Positions 1 through 8,300 of a stretch of 18,079 nt of DNA are shown piece by piece. Under the pieces are notes generated by a model. It made no database searches and was not told where the DNA came from. It was given only the letters and a program-made list of their open reading frames with translations. A program made the position numbers and the translations under genes. Position 1 is the stretch's first letter, and each line of letters begins with the position of its first letter. The DNA comes from Spirogloea muscicola (lineage: Eukaryota; Streptophyta; Zygnematophyceae; Spirogloeales; Spirogloeaceae), in the NCBI GenBank assembly GCA_009602725.1, contig WELB01000006.1:1338638-1356716 (forward strand), written 5' to 3'.

Positions 1-640
1 CAACTAAGGCCTGCGGAATGCTGGAGTGGCCCAAGCTGCCCCCCCGACTTCGACGACGCGCATCAACCAGCCGGGCCAGATGCTGGATCAGGGAGGACCA
101 TTTCACGCCGTAGCCTCCATAGATATCCATGGCACACGGGTAAAGATGGTCCCCTCGAGGATGATCATGGTAGTGCCGCTCCTTCTTGCGCTCCGCGCTG
201 GACGTGGCCCAGCCAGACACGGTTGACGTTGGTGCGCCAGCCTTGTATGCGTCGATCAGTACCACGTCCAAGAGCAGACGAGGCCCACCGCCCCGCGGGG
301 TAGCGACCACGTCCAGACGCCGCACGTATGGCTTGCCGCGCCTTGAGGAGATTGGCATGATCCCAGACACCTCCATCGCCGGATGATATCCCGCCTCTCG
401 CACAATGCCAAACATGGTATCCCTTAGTAGGTCGTGGGAGGCAATGCGCTCACCCCCCTCAACACACCTCAGCATGTGCGAAGCTAAGGCGAGCTTGTCG
501 TCGGCAATGTGGCCACACTCGCACTGGCGGATGCCAGCCAAGCAAGGGGGGGGAAGGCCAAGGTGGTGGTGGAGCGCCGTGCGGAAAAGGTTGTCAGAAA
601 ACATAGGAAGAAACAGAAGCGCGGCCAGATTGACTGGTGG
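1..640 (-). CDS. Partial ORF2-like C-terminus of a non-LTR retrotransposon (RLE endonuclease domain), open to the window edge
   Basis: Read on the minus strand from about 637 to base 2, the frame is open for about 212 codons and runs off the left edge. In order it shows: an RT-distal segment (LFRTALHHHLGLP); a knuckle C-x-C-x12-H-x3-C (CECG...SHMLRC) followed by GGERIASHD; a segment with EVSGIMPI; then RRLDVVATP...LLLDVV, in which two Asp are separated by 14 residues, followed by DAY and a basic stretch and HDHPRGDHLYP. This matches the plan of restriction-endonuclease-like domains found C-terminal to reverse transcriptase in site-specific non-LTR retrotransposons (D-x12-14-D, PD-(D/E)XK fold). 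The upstream RT is missing: the copy is cut at about 640, exactly where the 3' hairpin of the next copy begins. No internal stop is visible, unlike most copies here. The RLE assignment is by motif only; the clade is not determined. Confidence 0.72.
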
Positions 641-934
641 CTGGGAAAGGCCAGCCCAAAGGAATGGACAAGGTCTGAGGGAGTCCGAACGACTAGGACT
701 AAGACATCAGCCAGGGAACATTCAGTAACCTCTATCTAGTCAAGAGATGCAAGTCCGATTAGCTAGCCGGCGGAAAGACGTCGCCCCGACGGAAGCGTGA
801 GGCCGCCGCCAAAGCTCGGCCTGCGCGCAAGTGAACCGCGAAGGCAAGGGACCGCTGCATCGAGACGGCCAAACGCATACGGAAGACGTGAGCGAGGGAC
901 CCGGCGACGTTGAAGCCGGGCTGCTCGCCCTGTT
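641..934 (-). mobile_element. 5'-truncated retrotransposon copy: ORF2 C-terminal tail, stop, 3' UTR and terminal hairpin
   Basis: Minus-strand frame from about 932 to the TAG at 759-761 encodes the last part of an ORF2-like protein (GFNVAGSLAHVFRMRLAVS, then a tail rich in Arg and Ala ending VFPPAS). The same tail recurs at 3060-3290 and, decayed, at 2790-2890. Downstream lies a 3' UTR of about 100 bases ending in a hairpin near 641-660 (GGGCTGG / CCAGCC arms). The copy is truncated at its 5' end at about 932, where it abuts the 3' end of the neighbouring copy. It is too short to encode any activity. The family assignment rests on shared coding tail and hairpin. Confidence 0.62.
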
Positions 935-1127
935 TTGTGCCCGCCCATTGAGAAGAGGGGCTGGCAAAGCCAACCCAAAAAGAATGGACAATGTTCACAG
1001 CGAAAGGGGCCTGAAGATGCTATGTCAGAAGAAGTGCCCGCCGATAGAGAAGAGGGGCTGGCAAAGCCAGTGAGAGGCCAGCCCAAATGAATGGACAAGA
1101 TCTGCAGGAGCCGGATGTTGCAGAAAG
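935..1127 (-). mobile_element. Two tandem retrotransposon 3' tails
   Basis: Two short 3'-UTR fragments lie head to tail on the minus strand. Each has the sequence around GTCCATTC, then a hairpin of the GGGCTGGCTTTGCCAGCCC type (about 955-978 and 1053-1085), then a terminal CCCCTCTTCTC stretch and a GGGC-rich end. The second hairpin is interrupted by a short insertion inside the arm. Neither fragment contains coding sequence. They belong to the same subfamily as the copies at 641-934 and 2895-3495, judged by the CTTTG loop and the TCTTCTC tail. Confidence 0.55.
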
Positions 1128-1317
1128 AAGAAAGTGCTCGCCCATTGAGGATAGGGGCTGGAAAAGCCAGCCCAAAAACGAATGAACAGAGTACGAGAAG
1201 GGGGCCAAGGGAAGCGCTAAGAAAAACAAGCACACAAAGAAACAAAGCAGCTACGAATCACTCAGTAACCCCTGCTAAGCAGCCGCAGATCAGAGATGCT
1301 AGGCTCCTGGAAGTAGA
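1128..1317 (-). mobile_element. Short ~190-bp retroelement unit (last ~15 ORF2 codons, 3' UTR, hairpin)
   Basis: On the minus strand this unit starts at TTCCAGGAGCC, reads through the conserved C-terminus DLRLLSRGY and its TGA stop (LSRGY* also ends the copy at 2002-2467), then a UTR of about 100 bases. It ends in the hairpin GGGCTGGCTTTTCCAGCCC and the tail CCTATCCTCAATGGGCGAGC. Near-identical units occur on the plus strand at 15973-16165 and, slightly shorter, at 16216-16415. Truncation at nearly the same point in several copies suggests either preferred reverse-transcription stops or a non-autonomous, SINE-like derivative. Confidence 0.6.
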
Positions 1318-1419
1318 AGAAAGTGCTCGCCCATTGAGAATAGAGAAGAGCTCGCCCAAAGAGAATAGGGGCTGGAAAAGCCAGCCTAAAAAAGAATCAA
1401 CAAAGGACTAGAAGGAGAG
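1318..1419 (-). mobile_element. Tandem retrotransposon 3' tails (hairpin plus tail only)
   Basis: A UTR remnant with the hairpin GGGCTGGCTTTTCCAGCC (about 1366-1386) and its tail is followed directly by a second partial tail (CTATTCTCAATGGGCGAGC, about 1325-1347) that lacks the hairpin's first arm. No coding sequence is present. This is the same tail-on-tail arrangement as on the plus strand at 16166-16215. Confidence 0.5.
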
Positions 1420-2001
1420 ATCGTGTATTAGAAAGAAATGTAGGCCAAATGGCCAGGTACAAAGGCAAGCACATCTAAAAATCTACATGACCTACAGCAG
1501 ATTGACCCGCTCAATAACCAGGGGTCAAAACATAAAAGTCACTACACGATGCATGAATACTAGATGCCAGGAACGGAGCCCTTCTGCCACCTACTAGAGC
1601 TCGCCCAGCTTTCTGGTGCAAGGCACTAGCCTGAGCACGCTGCAAACAGGCCGAAACTCGTCGTCGCAAGAGCGACAGGTATGCAGCTGGCAAGCCCATC
1701 TCAGCCGGAAACACATCTGCACGTCGAGTGTAGCCTAGACTTTGGCAATGTTTTGAAGCTGAGTGTGGAAGCGAGGACCCAGACAGCCAAAGATGTCGAT
1801 TGCAGCTGGCAGGAGTTGATCGCATTGGGGGTAATCGGAGTAATGCCGCAGTTTTCTTTGCTCTGCTCCGCCCACTGCGTGCCCAGCAATGTGTGTTGAT
1901 GCTGGGCCTTTATATGCCTCCGTAACAACAACGTCGACCAGGGCCCGTGGTCCTCCACCAGGTTGCACGCCCACAATGTCAAGTGTGCGGCGATGATGGA
2001 T
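1420..2001 (-). pseudogene. Retrotransposon ORF2 C-terminus of a second subfamily, frameshifted
   Basis: The minus strand from about 2000 encodes an RLE-type segment RRTLDIVGVQ...ALVDVV, again two Asp separated by 14 residues, then EAYKG and RHYSDYPQCDQLLP. The frame breaks near 1735-1745 and continues in another frame through GYTRRADVFPAEMGLP to the stop near 1511 (ending YVLTPGY). A 3' UTR of about 90 bases follows; it contains GGCCATTTGGCC rather than the GGGCTGG hairpin, so this is a different subfamily from its neighbours. Bases 1420-1822 are repeated in the same orientation at 16449-16860. The knuckle and RT are absent. The copy is dead by frameshift and 5' truncation. Confidence 0.62.
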
Positions 2002-2467
2002 GATGGGCCAGGGGAAGCGCTAAGAAAACCAAGCACACAAAGAAACAAAGCAGCTACGGATCACTCAGTAACCCCTGCTAAGCAGCCTCAGGTCAGAGCC
2101 GCTAGGCTCCTGGAAGTGGGTCCCCTGGCCAGAGTCAGAGGCAGCAGCGAGGGCTCTGCCGGCCCGCAGGTGCAGCGCGCGGGCCATGGAACGCTGCAGC
2201 GAGACGACGGCCAAGCGCATCCGGTACACCTGCGCTAGCGAACCGGCTGCAGGAAAGTCCACCGGCTCCCCATGTAAGCGACGGGCGATGGCGTGGCGGG
2301 CGAGCTGGGTGAGCGACTCGAGCCGCGAGCGCCCAACGCCCCATGCGTGTCAATCGCCAGCGGGAAAGAAATCGTCTTCCCGCGGATGGTCGGCGTACTT
2401 GAGCTCTTTAGCCCGAGCGGCGCAGGCGACCGCATACCCAACCTTGGTGGCACATCGGGCTGGGTGC
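2002..2467 (-). pseudogene. Retrotransposon RLE-domain C-terminus, frameshifted, family of the copy at the right edge
   Basis: The minus strand from 2467 encodes CATKVGYAVACAARAKELKY then ADHPRED. A frame change near 2350 leads to DTHGALGAR, and another to DFPAAGSLAQVYRMRLAVV, ending DLRLLSRGY* with the stop at about 2065. The same protein segment is intact on the plus strand at 17820-18079 with only a few substitutions, so the breaks here are lesions in this copy. The 3' UTR stops short at about 2002 and lacks the hairpin, where the next copy begins. The catalytic Asp pair lies upstream and is missing. Confidence 0.65.
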
Positions 2468-2560
2468 GAAGTGGGTCCCCTGGCCAGAGCCAGAGGCAGC
2501 AGCGAGGGCTCTGCCGGCACGAAGGTGCAAGGAGCTAAGACGGCAGCAAGGAGAAAGAAG
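2468..2560 (-). mobile_element. Internal fragment of the retrotransposon ORF2 C-terminal tail
   Basis: This stretch repeats the DNA at about 2115-2185 (encoding HLRAGRALAAAS and GQGTHF in the neighbouring copy) but stops at about 2468, where it is fused to the start of that copy. It therefore lacks both the upstream RLE core and the downstream stop codon and UTR. It looks like the product of recombination or deletion between two copies. Confidence 0.5.
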
Positions 2561-2704
2561 GGAAGGGCTCGGCCATTGAGGATAGGGGCTGGAAAATCAC
2601 GCAAAAGAATGAACAAAGAACGAGAAGGGGGCCAGAGGAAGCCAGAGGAAGCGCTAAGAAACCAAAGCACACAAAGAAAGAAAGCAGCTACAAATTACTC
2701 AGTA
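2561..2704 (-). mobile_element. Retrotransposon 3' UTR and degenerate hairpin
   Basis: On the minus strand this begins at GTTACTGAGTAA, the stop-codon region of the LSRGY family. It continues through the typical UTR (TGCTTTCTTTCTTTGTGTGC) with a duplicated GGCTTCCTCT and ends at a damaged hairpin (second arm intact as CCAGCCCC, first arm mutated) plus the tail TATCCTCAATGG. No coding sequence remains. Confidence 0.55.
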
Positions 2705-2894
2705 ACAACTGGAAAAGCCAGCCCAAAAAAAGTGAAATTTTACGAGAAGGGGGCCAGTGGACTCTCAGTAACCTCTAGTCAGTAGAGACAAATCGGAACA
2801 GGCGGATAGACGTAGCCCTGACGGAAGCCGGAGGCCGCAGCCAAAGTGCGGCCTATACGCGCAAATGAACCGCGAAGGCAAGGGGCACTGCAAA
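2705..2894 (-). mobile_element. 5'-truncated retrotransposon copy: decayed ORF2 tail, UTR and hairpin
   Basis: The minus strand between about 2890 and 2795 encodes PLAFAVHLR and then, after an in-frame stop, a tail matching the copy at 759-932 (LAAASxFR). The UTR runs to a hairpin remnant near 2706-2722 (TGGCTTTTCCAG core). Truncation at about 2894 is again at the 3' end of the adjacent copy. Confidence 0.5.
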
Positions 2895-3495
2895 GAGAAG
2901 AGCTCGCTCATAGAGAAGAGGGGCTGGCAAAGCCAGCCCAAAAAGAATGGACAATGTCCAAAGCCAAAGATAGAAGTGTTGAAAAAGGACTACACTAGAA
3001 AAGACTGCAAACTACTAGACGATGCAGAGGGAAGCTCAGCTACCCGCCAGTGAGCACCATCAGGTCTGAGTAGCTCGCTGCAGGAAAGATGCACTCCGCC
3101 GGGACCCAGAGGTGGCGGCCAGAGCACGGCCTGCGCGCGTGTGGACGGCGTGGGCAAGGGAATGCTGAAACGGTACCGCTTGGCGCTGTAAAGAGATGGC
3201 CAAGCGCATCCGGAAGACTTGAGCGAGGGACCCGGCGACATTGAAGCCAGGCTGCTCTGCTGCCCGTGGCGACGTGCCACTGCACGCCACGCAAGGCGGC
3301 GAAGAAGGTCAAGCCATTTAGTCCCAATAGCTCCGTGTACGTGGACGGCGAGTGGGACAAACTTGTCTCCCACTGGATGATTCGAGTACTTCTGTTCCTT
3401 AACGCCCGCCGCTTGGCGGACTGCGTAGCCCGCCTCCTCCTACAAGCGTTTGGCACTCCTGGAATCACAAAAGCAGAACTTAGAAGAAGAACAGA
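2895..3495 (-). pseudogene. Retrotransposon RLE-domain C-terminus with stop and frameshift, UTR and hairpin
   Basis: The minus strand from about 3495 encodes DSRSAKRL, an in-frame TAG, then EEAGYAVRQAAGVKEQKY, NHPVGDKFVPLAVHVHGA and KWLDLLRRLAWRAVARRHG. This aligns segment by segment with the intact right-edge copy (AGYAVACAARAKELKY, EDEFFPLAFDTHGA, RWLELLTQLARHAIARRFHG). The frame changes near 3270 into GFNVAGSLAQVFRMRLAISL. Six extra codons interrupt the tail relative to 759-932, and the stop lies near 3060. The UTR ends in a well-formed hairpin GGGCTGGCTTTGCCAGCCC at about 2920-2940. It is nonfunctional and 5'-truncated. Confidence 0.62.
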
Positions 3496-4140
3496 AGATG
3501 GTTGTAGTAATATGACACTGATATTCTTCAATGGAAGGTAGTGCCGCTTCTGGGGTTCCGTTCACGATGACAATTTACCCAACCCACCATTCATAGGGCA
3601 TAATTGCTAGAGTAACATCAAATCAGCATAAGCTTCCTCATACATTGTGCAACCAATTATCCCGTCCAAGATGTGATTTCCAGGTTTGTGCCAATTCTAT
3701 ACGTATCGAATGTGATAAGCATGTACCCGTTACTCCCGCAATAGCACCAAAATAACATACAAGGTACCTACATCCTTGTGGCCACTAGAAAATCCACCGT
3801 TTGAGCAATCATTAGGTCTCCCAGGCAATTGTAAGTTGCACAATGGCAGCTAGGAATATACAAGGACCAAATCTGCTGACATAACGTAAGGGAAAGAAGA
3901 AGCAATATAAAAAACAGAGACAAAGTTATATAGGTACACAGATCCTTTGATAAGTTTGTTCATAGAAAGAGAGCAGTTTCTGATAAGAGAGTGTTATAAA
4001 AGGTCTCGAGGAGAATTTACCAGTAGAATTTACTCTTTTATCAAATAATGTCAGTGAATGCGGGCACACGTTGATTACTCTCACTCCGAGTATTCGAGGA
4101 CTCCCCAATTTCCTTCGAAGACTTTGCCGCTCTCAATGCT
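3496..4140. other. AT-rich stretch without a recognisable gene, possibly organelle-derived
   Basis: Base composition changes here from the GC-rich retroelement array to clearly more AT-rich sequence, with no long open frame and no retroelement motif. Because decayed organelle-type tRNAs follow directly, I infer that this may be the left part of the same organelle DNA insertion. Around 4055-4112 there is a weak tRNA-Ile(GAU)-like string (TTGAT in an anticodon-like position, then a TTCGAGG T-loop-like motif), but it does not fold convincingly. Confidence 0.3.
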
Positions 4141-4145
4141 CACTT

Positions 4146-4217
4146 AGGGCTTATAGAATGATCAATTCAAACGCACTGCTCATAACGGTGATGTTGACAA
4201 TTCGAGCCCTATGACCT
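4146..4217 (+). pseudogene. tRNA-Met/Ile(CAU)-like remnant, organelle type
   Basis: The string AGGGCTTATAG, then TTCAAACGCAC, then the anticodon loop CTCATAA between arms CACTG and CGGTG, and the T-loop ATTCGAG before CCCTA, follow the layout of a mitochondrial CAU tRNA. The anticodon stem pairs fully with one G-T wobble. The D-loop is altered and the 3' acceptor (TGACCTA) does not pair cleanly with the 5' side, so this is probably a decayed copy rather than a working gene. Confidence 0.5.
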
Positions 4218-4260
4218 ACTGTTATAAACGGGTATGTATCCCATATTAACAGCAAAGCAT

Positions 4261-4312
4261 TGCGCTATTGATCTCATCGTCGAATGGTCGCGGGCTCCAA
4301 GCCCTGCTAGAC
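4261..4312 (+). pseudogene. tRNA-Trp(CCA)-like remnant, organelle type
   Basis: TGCGCTATTGATCTCATCG resembles the acceptor and D-arm start of organelle tRNA-Trp. It is followed by an anticodon arm CGGG-CTCCAAG-CCC with anticodon CCA. The T-arm and 3' acceptor are missing or replaced by the start of the next tRNA-like sequence, so it cannot be functional. Confidence 0.4.
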
Positions 4313-4318
4313 TCAGGC

Positions 4319-4397
4319 GGGTATGATGGAACTGGTCGACATGCTAGGTTTAGGTTCTGGTAATGTTTTCAAGGTGGTTCGAGACCCTCTACCTTAG
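4319..4397 (+). pseudogene. tRNA-Leu(UAG)-like remnant, organelle type
   Basis: GGGTATG is followed by a D-arm-like ATGGAACTGGTCGACATGC, an anticodon arm CTAGG-TTTAGGT-TCTGG (anticodon UAG; stem pairs with two wobbles), a long variable region typical of class II tRNA, and a T-arm GGTGG-TTCGAGA-CCCTC. The 5' GGGTATG no longer pairs with the 3' end (TACCTTA), so the acceptor stem is broken. Best read as a decayed organelle tRNA-Leu gene. Confidence 0.5.
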
Positions 4398-4400
4398 TCT

Positions 4401-4461
4401 GAATAGATGTCTGAGTGGTTGAAGGTAGCAGTCGTAAATACTGAAATAGGATTCGGAGGCT
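4401..4461 (+). pseudogene. tRNA-Tyr(GUA)-like fragment cut by a retroelement tail
   Basis: The D-arm ATGTCTGAGTGGTTGAAGG and the anticodon region GCAGT-C-GTAAATACTG look like a class II organelle tRNA, most likely Tyr with anticodon GUA and one lost base in the loop. A variable arm begins (AATAGGATTCGGAGG), but the T-arm and acceptor are absent, because retroelement tail sequence starts at about 4462. A tRNA-Ser origin cannot be excluded. Confidence 0.38.
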
Positions 4462-4495
4462 GTGATAGGCCAGCCCAGAGAAAGAATGAACCCAA
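4462..4495 (-). mobile_element. Retrotransposon 3' tail fragment
   Basis: GATAGGCCAGCCC followed by AAAGAATGAAC matches the plus-strand appearance of the minus-oriented tails at 1153-1185 and 2583-2612, with the first hairpin arm deleted. It lies directly against the truncated tRNA-Tyr-like sequence, which suggests insertion into it. Confidence 0.45.
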
Positions 4496-5377
4496 GAGGA
4501 ATGGACTAGGCCCCTTATGGCTGCTACTGCTCCCTTTTGATTGTATGGAAAGATTTATACTTCTGCAACTGATATATGGGCTGGCCAATCACTGCCATCG
4601 CCCTCTACTAGTATGGTCATACTCTCTGATGGACTAGGGCCGAAGGGGGGTCGACAGCCACAGCCTTACACTGGTACAGCTGCTCCTTGCCTGAACAGTG
4701 TGGGCGCTTCAATTGGCCTCCCTTTCTTCCCATGCACACCACACGCCATTCTCCCTTTCCGGTCCTCCGGCACTTCCGGCTGGCTTTTCACAGCCTCGCC
4801 CCAAGTGGATGAGCTTGATGTCCGCCTTCTTCAGAACTTGTACAGTATTTCATGGCTGGCTTTCAATGTTCTCTCGCCCCCTTGGAAGAGCGAATTCTTA
4901 GAGCCGCTACTGCTGTCTCAACTCAGCCCACTTTGCTATAGCAGAGCAGAGCTCTTCCAAAGGAGAGAAGGCGCGCGATGTGATGAAAATGAAGGGACGC
5001 CAAGATGAGTCGGAAGACTGTTAATGGACAACATTCAAAGGATGTAGCTACACACAAACACTGTGGCAGGGGTTGAGAAGCACCCAAGAGGGATTGGATG
5101 CCCAGTGCTCCGCACAGTTCAGTGACCAGTAGATACTGGCAGTCGCTTGACAACCTTGCAAAATATACTAGCCCAAAGATGACCCCTGAAGGAGCTGCCT
5201 GTCAATCATGTGCTTAAACACAGGATCTTGTGGAAAGACTACCTATACGAATAAAAGAATCAGGCGAACAATCGTGGCCGCCTTAGTCAAGACATCTGTA
5301 CAGCCTATTGCAACTCAGACATGTAAATGCAACACAGTCAACGAGACGAGCTATGAAGCTGGCTGCCAGCTACTACA
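4496..5377. other. Intergenic stretch without a recognised gene; includes the probable 3' UTR of the HECT gene
   Basis: Open frames here (the longest about 155 codons on the plus strand, 4541-5008) match nothing I recognise and have no supported exon boundaries. A few GGGCTGGCC strings near 4577 could be further retroelement tail debris. The part next to 5378 must contain the 3' UTR of the minus-strand HECT gene. I see no clear TGTAA signal in it on that strand. Confidence 0.4.
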
Positions 5378-8300
5378 TCAGCTCAGGTCAAACCCAGCTG
5401 CCGCGTTAATGGCATACAGCAGCTTGTCCTCAAGGTTTTCCTTGCTGCAGCACCAAGCTCGGCACTGTAGTCAGTGTTCACCATTTGTTCATCTGCTTAC
5501 ACTGCTGCTCTGATGCAATCTCAAGTCCGACGCAGGCACTGCTTGTTGATTGATTGCAAGAGCTCAGCTGATCCTCCACCAAGGCAAATGTCACAAACCT
5601 CTTGTATGCAGGCAGCTTCAGGAGGTTCATGCAGGTTGCCGCAGTCGGCAAGCGGTCCATGAGTCCATCTGCAGTCTCGTCTGCCGAAGCCCTGTGCAAG
5701 CATCAACAACAAAAAGCTCGTGTATATCCTGATGTATAAGACCAGGTACCTGCTGCAAATGCTATCTCAGAGGGAAGTCTTTTGACTTAAGCAACAGCTG
5801 AAGGTCCTACTTATCAATATGGTCTCACCTCTGTATACAGAAAGGAGGCTCCAGGTGCTTGAAGCCCAAGAGGGGCCCACGAGAGCAGCCAGTCACAAAC
5901 TTGAGCAGCTTGCCACGCAGCTGTGAGTCCATCTTATCCACCACCTCCCAGAACCAGCCAATGACCCAGTGATTCTGCCCACAGCACAAGGAGTCGCGCA
6001 TCTCACAACTTGCACTACTTTGTCATAGAGCAGGTTGAGGACATACAATTAACCGCAGGATTCACGACCCTTCTCATAGGACAAAGCAAAAGCGGCACAG
6101 CAACCTGATGATACCCTCCCGCGTAATTGGTATTTTGGCAAAGATCTGCACTATCCCAACCATCTCGAGATCCAGATATGAGAATCTGCAGTTCATGCTC
6201 GTCAAACATTGCCATCCAATGTGGCTCTATCAGGCGTTGGAAGCCCTGCAGGAATGCGGCACTTTGCTGCCTGATCTGCACCCATTCCAGTTAGATTGCT
6301 TCAGTGTGATGTAACCTCTGGTTCTCAGGAAGGCAAACTGCACACAAGGGATGCCGTGCAACAACAGAGGGCGGATGGAGGGTGTCTGGCGCGCGGCAAG
6401 CCACATGCCAATATGGCTTTAATATGCCAGCTGCAGCATTTAAATGACTGACCTGCGTATTGAGACGGTGGTTGGCCACCAGCCAAATATATCGAATGCG
6501 ATTCTCGCCTGTGACTGGCACATTCCTCCCATTTGGTATCAGATCCGTCTCCATCCGCTCACCAAACTCATTGTTCTCTACCACAAAATAAAGTCCAAGG
6601 TCTTCAATGTTGCCATCATAGTGCTGTCCAACACAGAGACAAGGGCCAATGATGAGGCCATTGTTTCATACTACAGTTTGGCTCATCAAATGCAAGCCGA
6701 AAGACAAGCCTTGACTTCACTGCAGCTGCTAACAAGAGGCAAAATTTGCAGTGCTTGAATGTAAGAAATGGTCGGGTCACCTTCAAGAAGAGAAGGCTGT
6801 GGTACAGCTCAGGATCCAAGGAAGGCAGATCATGGAGGTAATTGTATCTGCAGACAAAGCAGCACTGCATCATTAAATGACGCAACTGCAAGCCCCACAG
6901 CATAGCATGTGAACTCAACATGAAGACCCAGAAGGAGCAGTGGCAGGTCAACATGCCCCATGAAAGACCCCATATCATCTGCACAAGTTGTACACCTATC
7001 TTCTCTCCTAATCTTTCCTACTTGTTGCGCAGCTTGCTGAGGAAGAACGTCGCAAATGGAATGTCCACAAGGATGCCTTCATACATTGCCTGCACGACTT
7101 GCACAGGAGAAGAACGTGTTAATTCATGCATGAAGGCCATGTTTGCTTGAGGACCCACACCTTCATCTCGTTGTATTGTGGAAGTCTGTGGTGCAATGCA
7201 GGTACCTGGCACAAGGTAAAGGTGACACACCCACCTTGCCAAGAATGCTTCCAAGAAAATCGAAGTAATTGAGGTGATCTGGAACTTGGTAGGAAGCTGG
7301 ATTGGGATAGAGCCGGTGATCCGATGTCTCCTGCATACACAATAGACCATCTAAGCAACCAGCAGCACAATTGAATGTACTTCATCTTGCGAGTAATGGG
7401 CAACTGTGCGAGACTTGAGCCATTGCTACCTTGAAAAGGCCATATTGGACATCAAATGCGGTTTTGGTTATATTCTCAACCCAATCCTTGAATAGTCCTC
7501 CTCCATCAACGCCAACCTCCTCGGCGCCTAGCTCATTGGTGTATTGAATCCTTATCTGACAAAGGGTCCAAGGGTCCATGCAGCAAGCAATCAGATATCA
7601 TGCCAGTAGTTCGGGTAGAACAAATGTATAGCCCACTGAAAGATGGAGACAAGTCAGATATCAGTACCGTTCCACGAAGAATGTTGGCTGGCTGATTGTG
7701 CAATTGGTGATAACTGTCGAGCACTATGGCATTTCTCCTTATGTTCAGCCGCAAACCCCTCCGAAGTGGGGCCCTGGCCTCGCTTTCCCTTGCTCTTGAT
7801 TCTTCTAGCTCCATCTGCTCAACCAAAAATGCTATTTAGGGGACTCCCTTTTTCAGCAGATGCTGCAACAAGGCACAAAAACTACTGATGCCATTTGCAG
7901 GACCCGAACCAGGGGGGGGCAGCTGCCAGCTGCTTACAAGGTAAATACGAACTCTGTCAGTAAAAGGTATTAGGAACGGAGCCTTCTTCAGGATCTCACT
8001 TGCAGCACCTCCAACCTGACAAGTGAGAAAGAGGGTTATGTTAGACAGTGATGTGTAGTCACAAATTAGAAATCTGACTTCCTTAAGGGTGCAACTTCTC
8101 CCTTTGCACTTTCTCAAAGGAAGGAGCAATGCTACTTCTGTTGCACACATTCCATACAAATAAAAGACCTGAGTCATGAAGTTCTCGTCCACATCAGCTC
8201 GAGCATGGAACTCCTCTGGCTTGGCAAATTCTCTTCGGCTGTTCCTATCGTGAAGCTGCAAAAGGACAAACGAATGTATGTGCTGCTTCAGACAAGTGTA

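Noticed and set aside
940-1415. Regularly recurring short repeats resembling a CRISPR array
   Set aside because: Repeat units are imperfect, spacing is irregular, and each is the 3' hairpin and tail of a truncated retroelement with UTR or coding remnants attached.
2920-2940. Hairpin as a bacterial intrinsic terminator
   Set aside because: The same hairpin recurs at the 3' end of retroelement copies, and the window is eukaryotic.
4040-4112. A fifth organelle tRNA (Ile-GAU) upstream of the Met-like sequence
   Set aside because: Only an anticodon-like TTGAT and a T-loop-like string are present; the anticodon stem does not pair.
4541-5008. A 155-codon plus-strand open frame
   Set aside because: No recognisable domain, no supported exon boundaries, and composition like the surrounding noncoding sequence.
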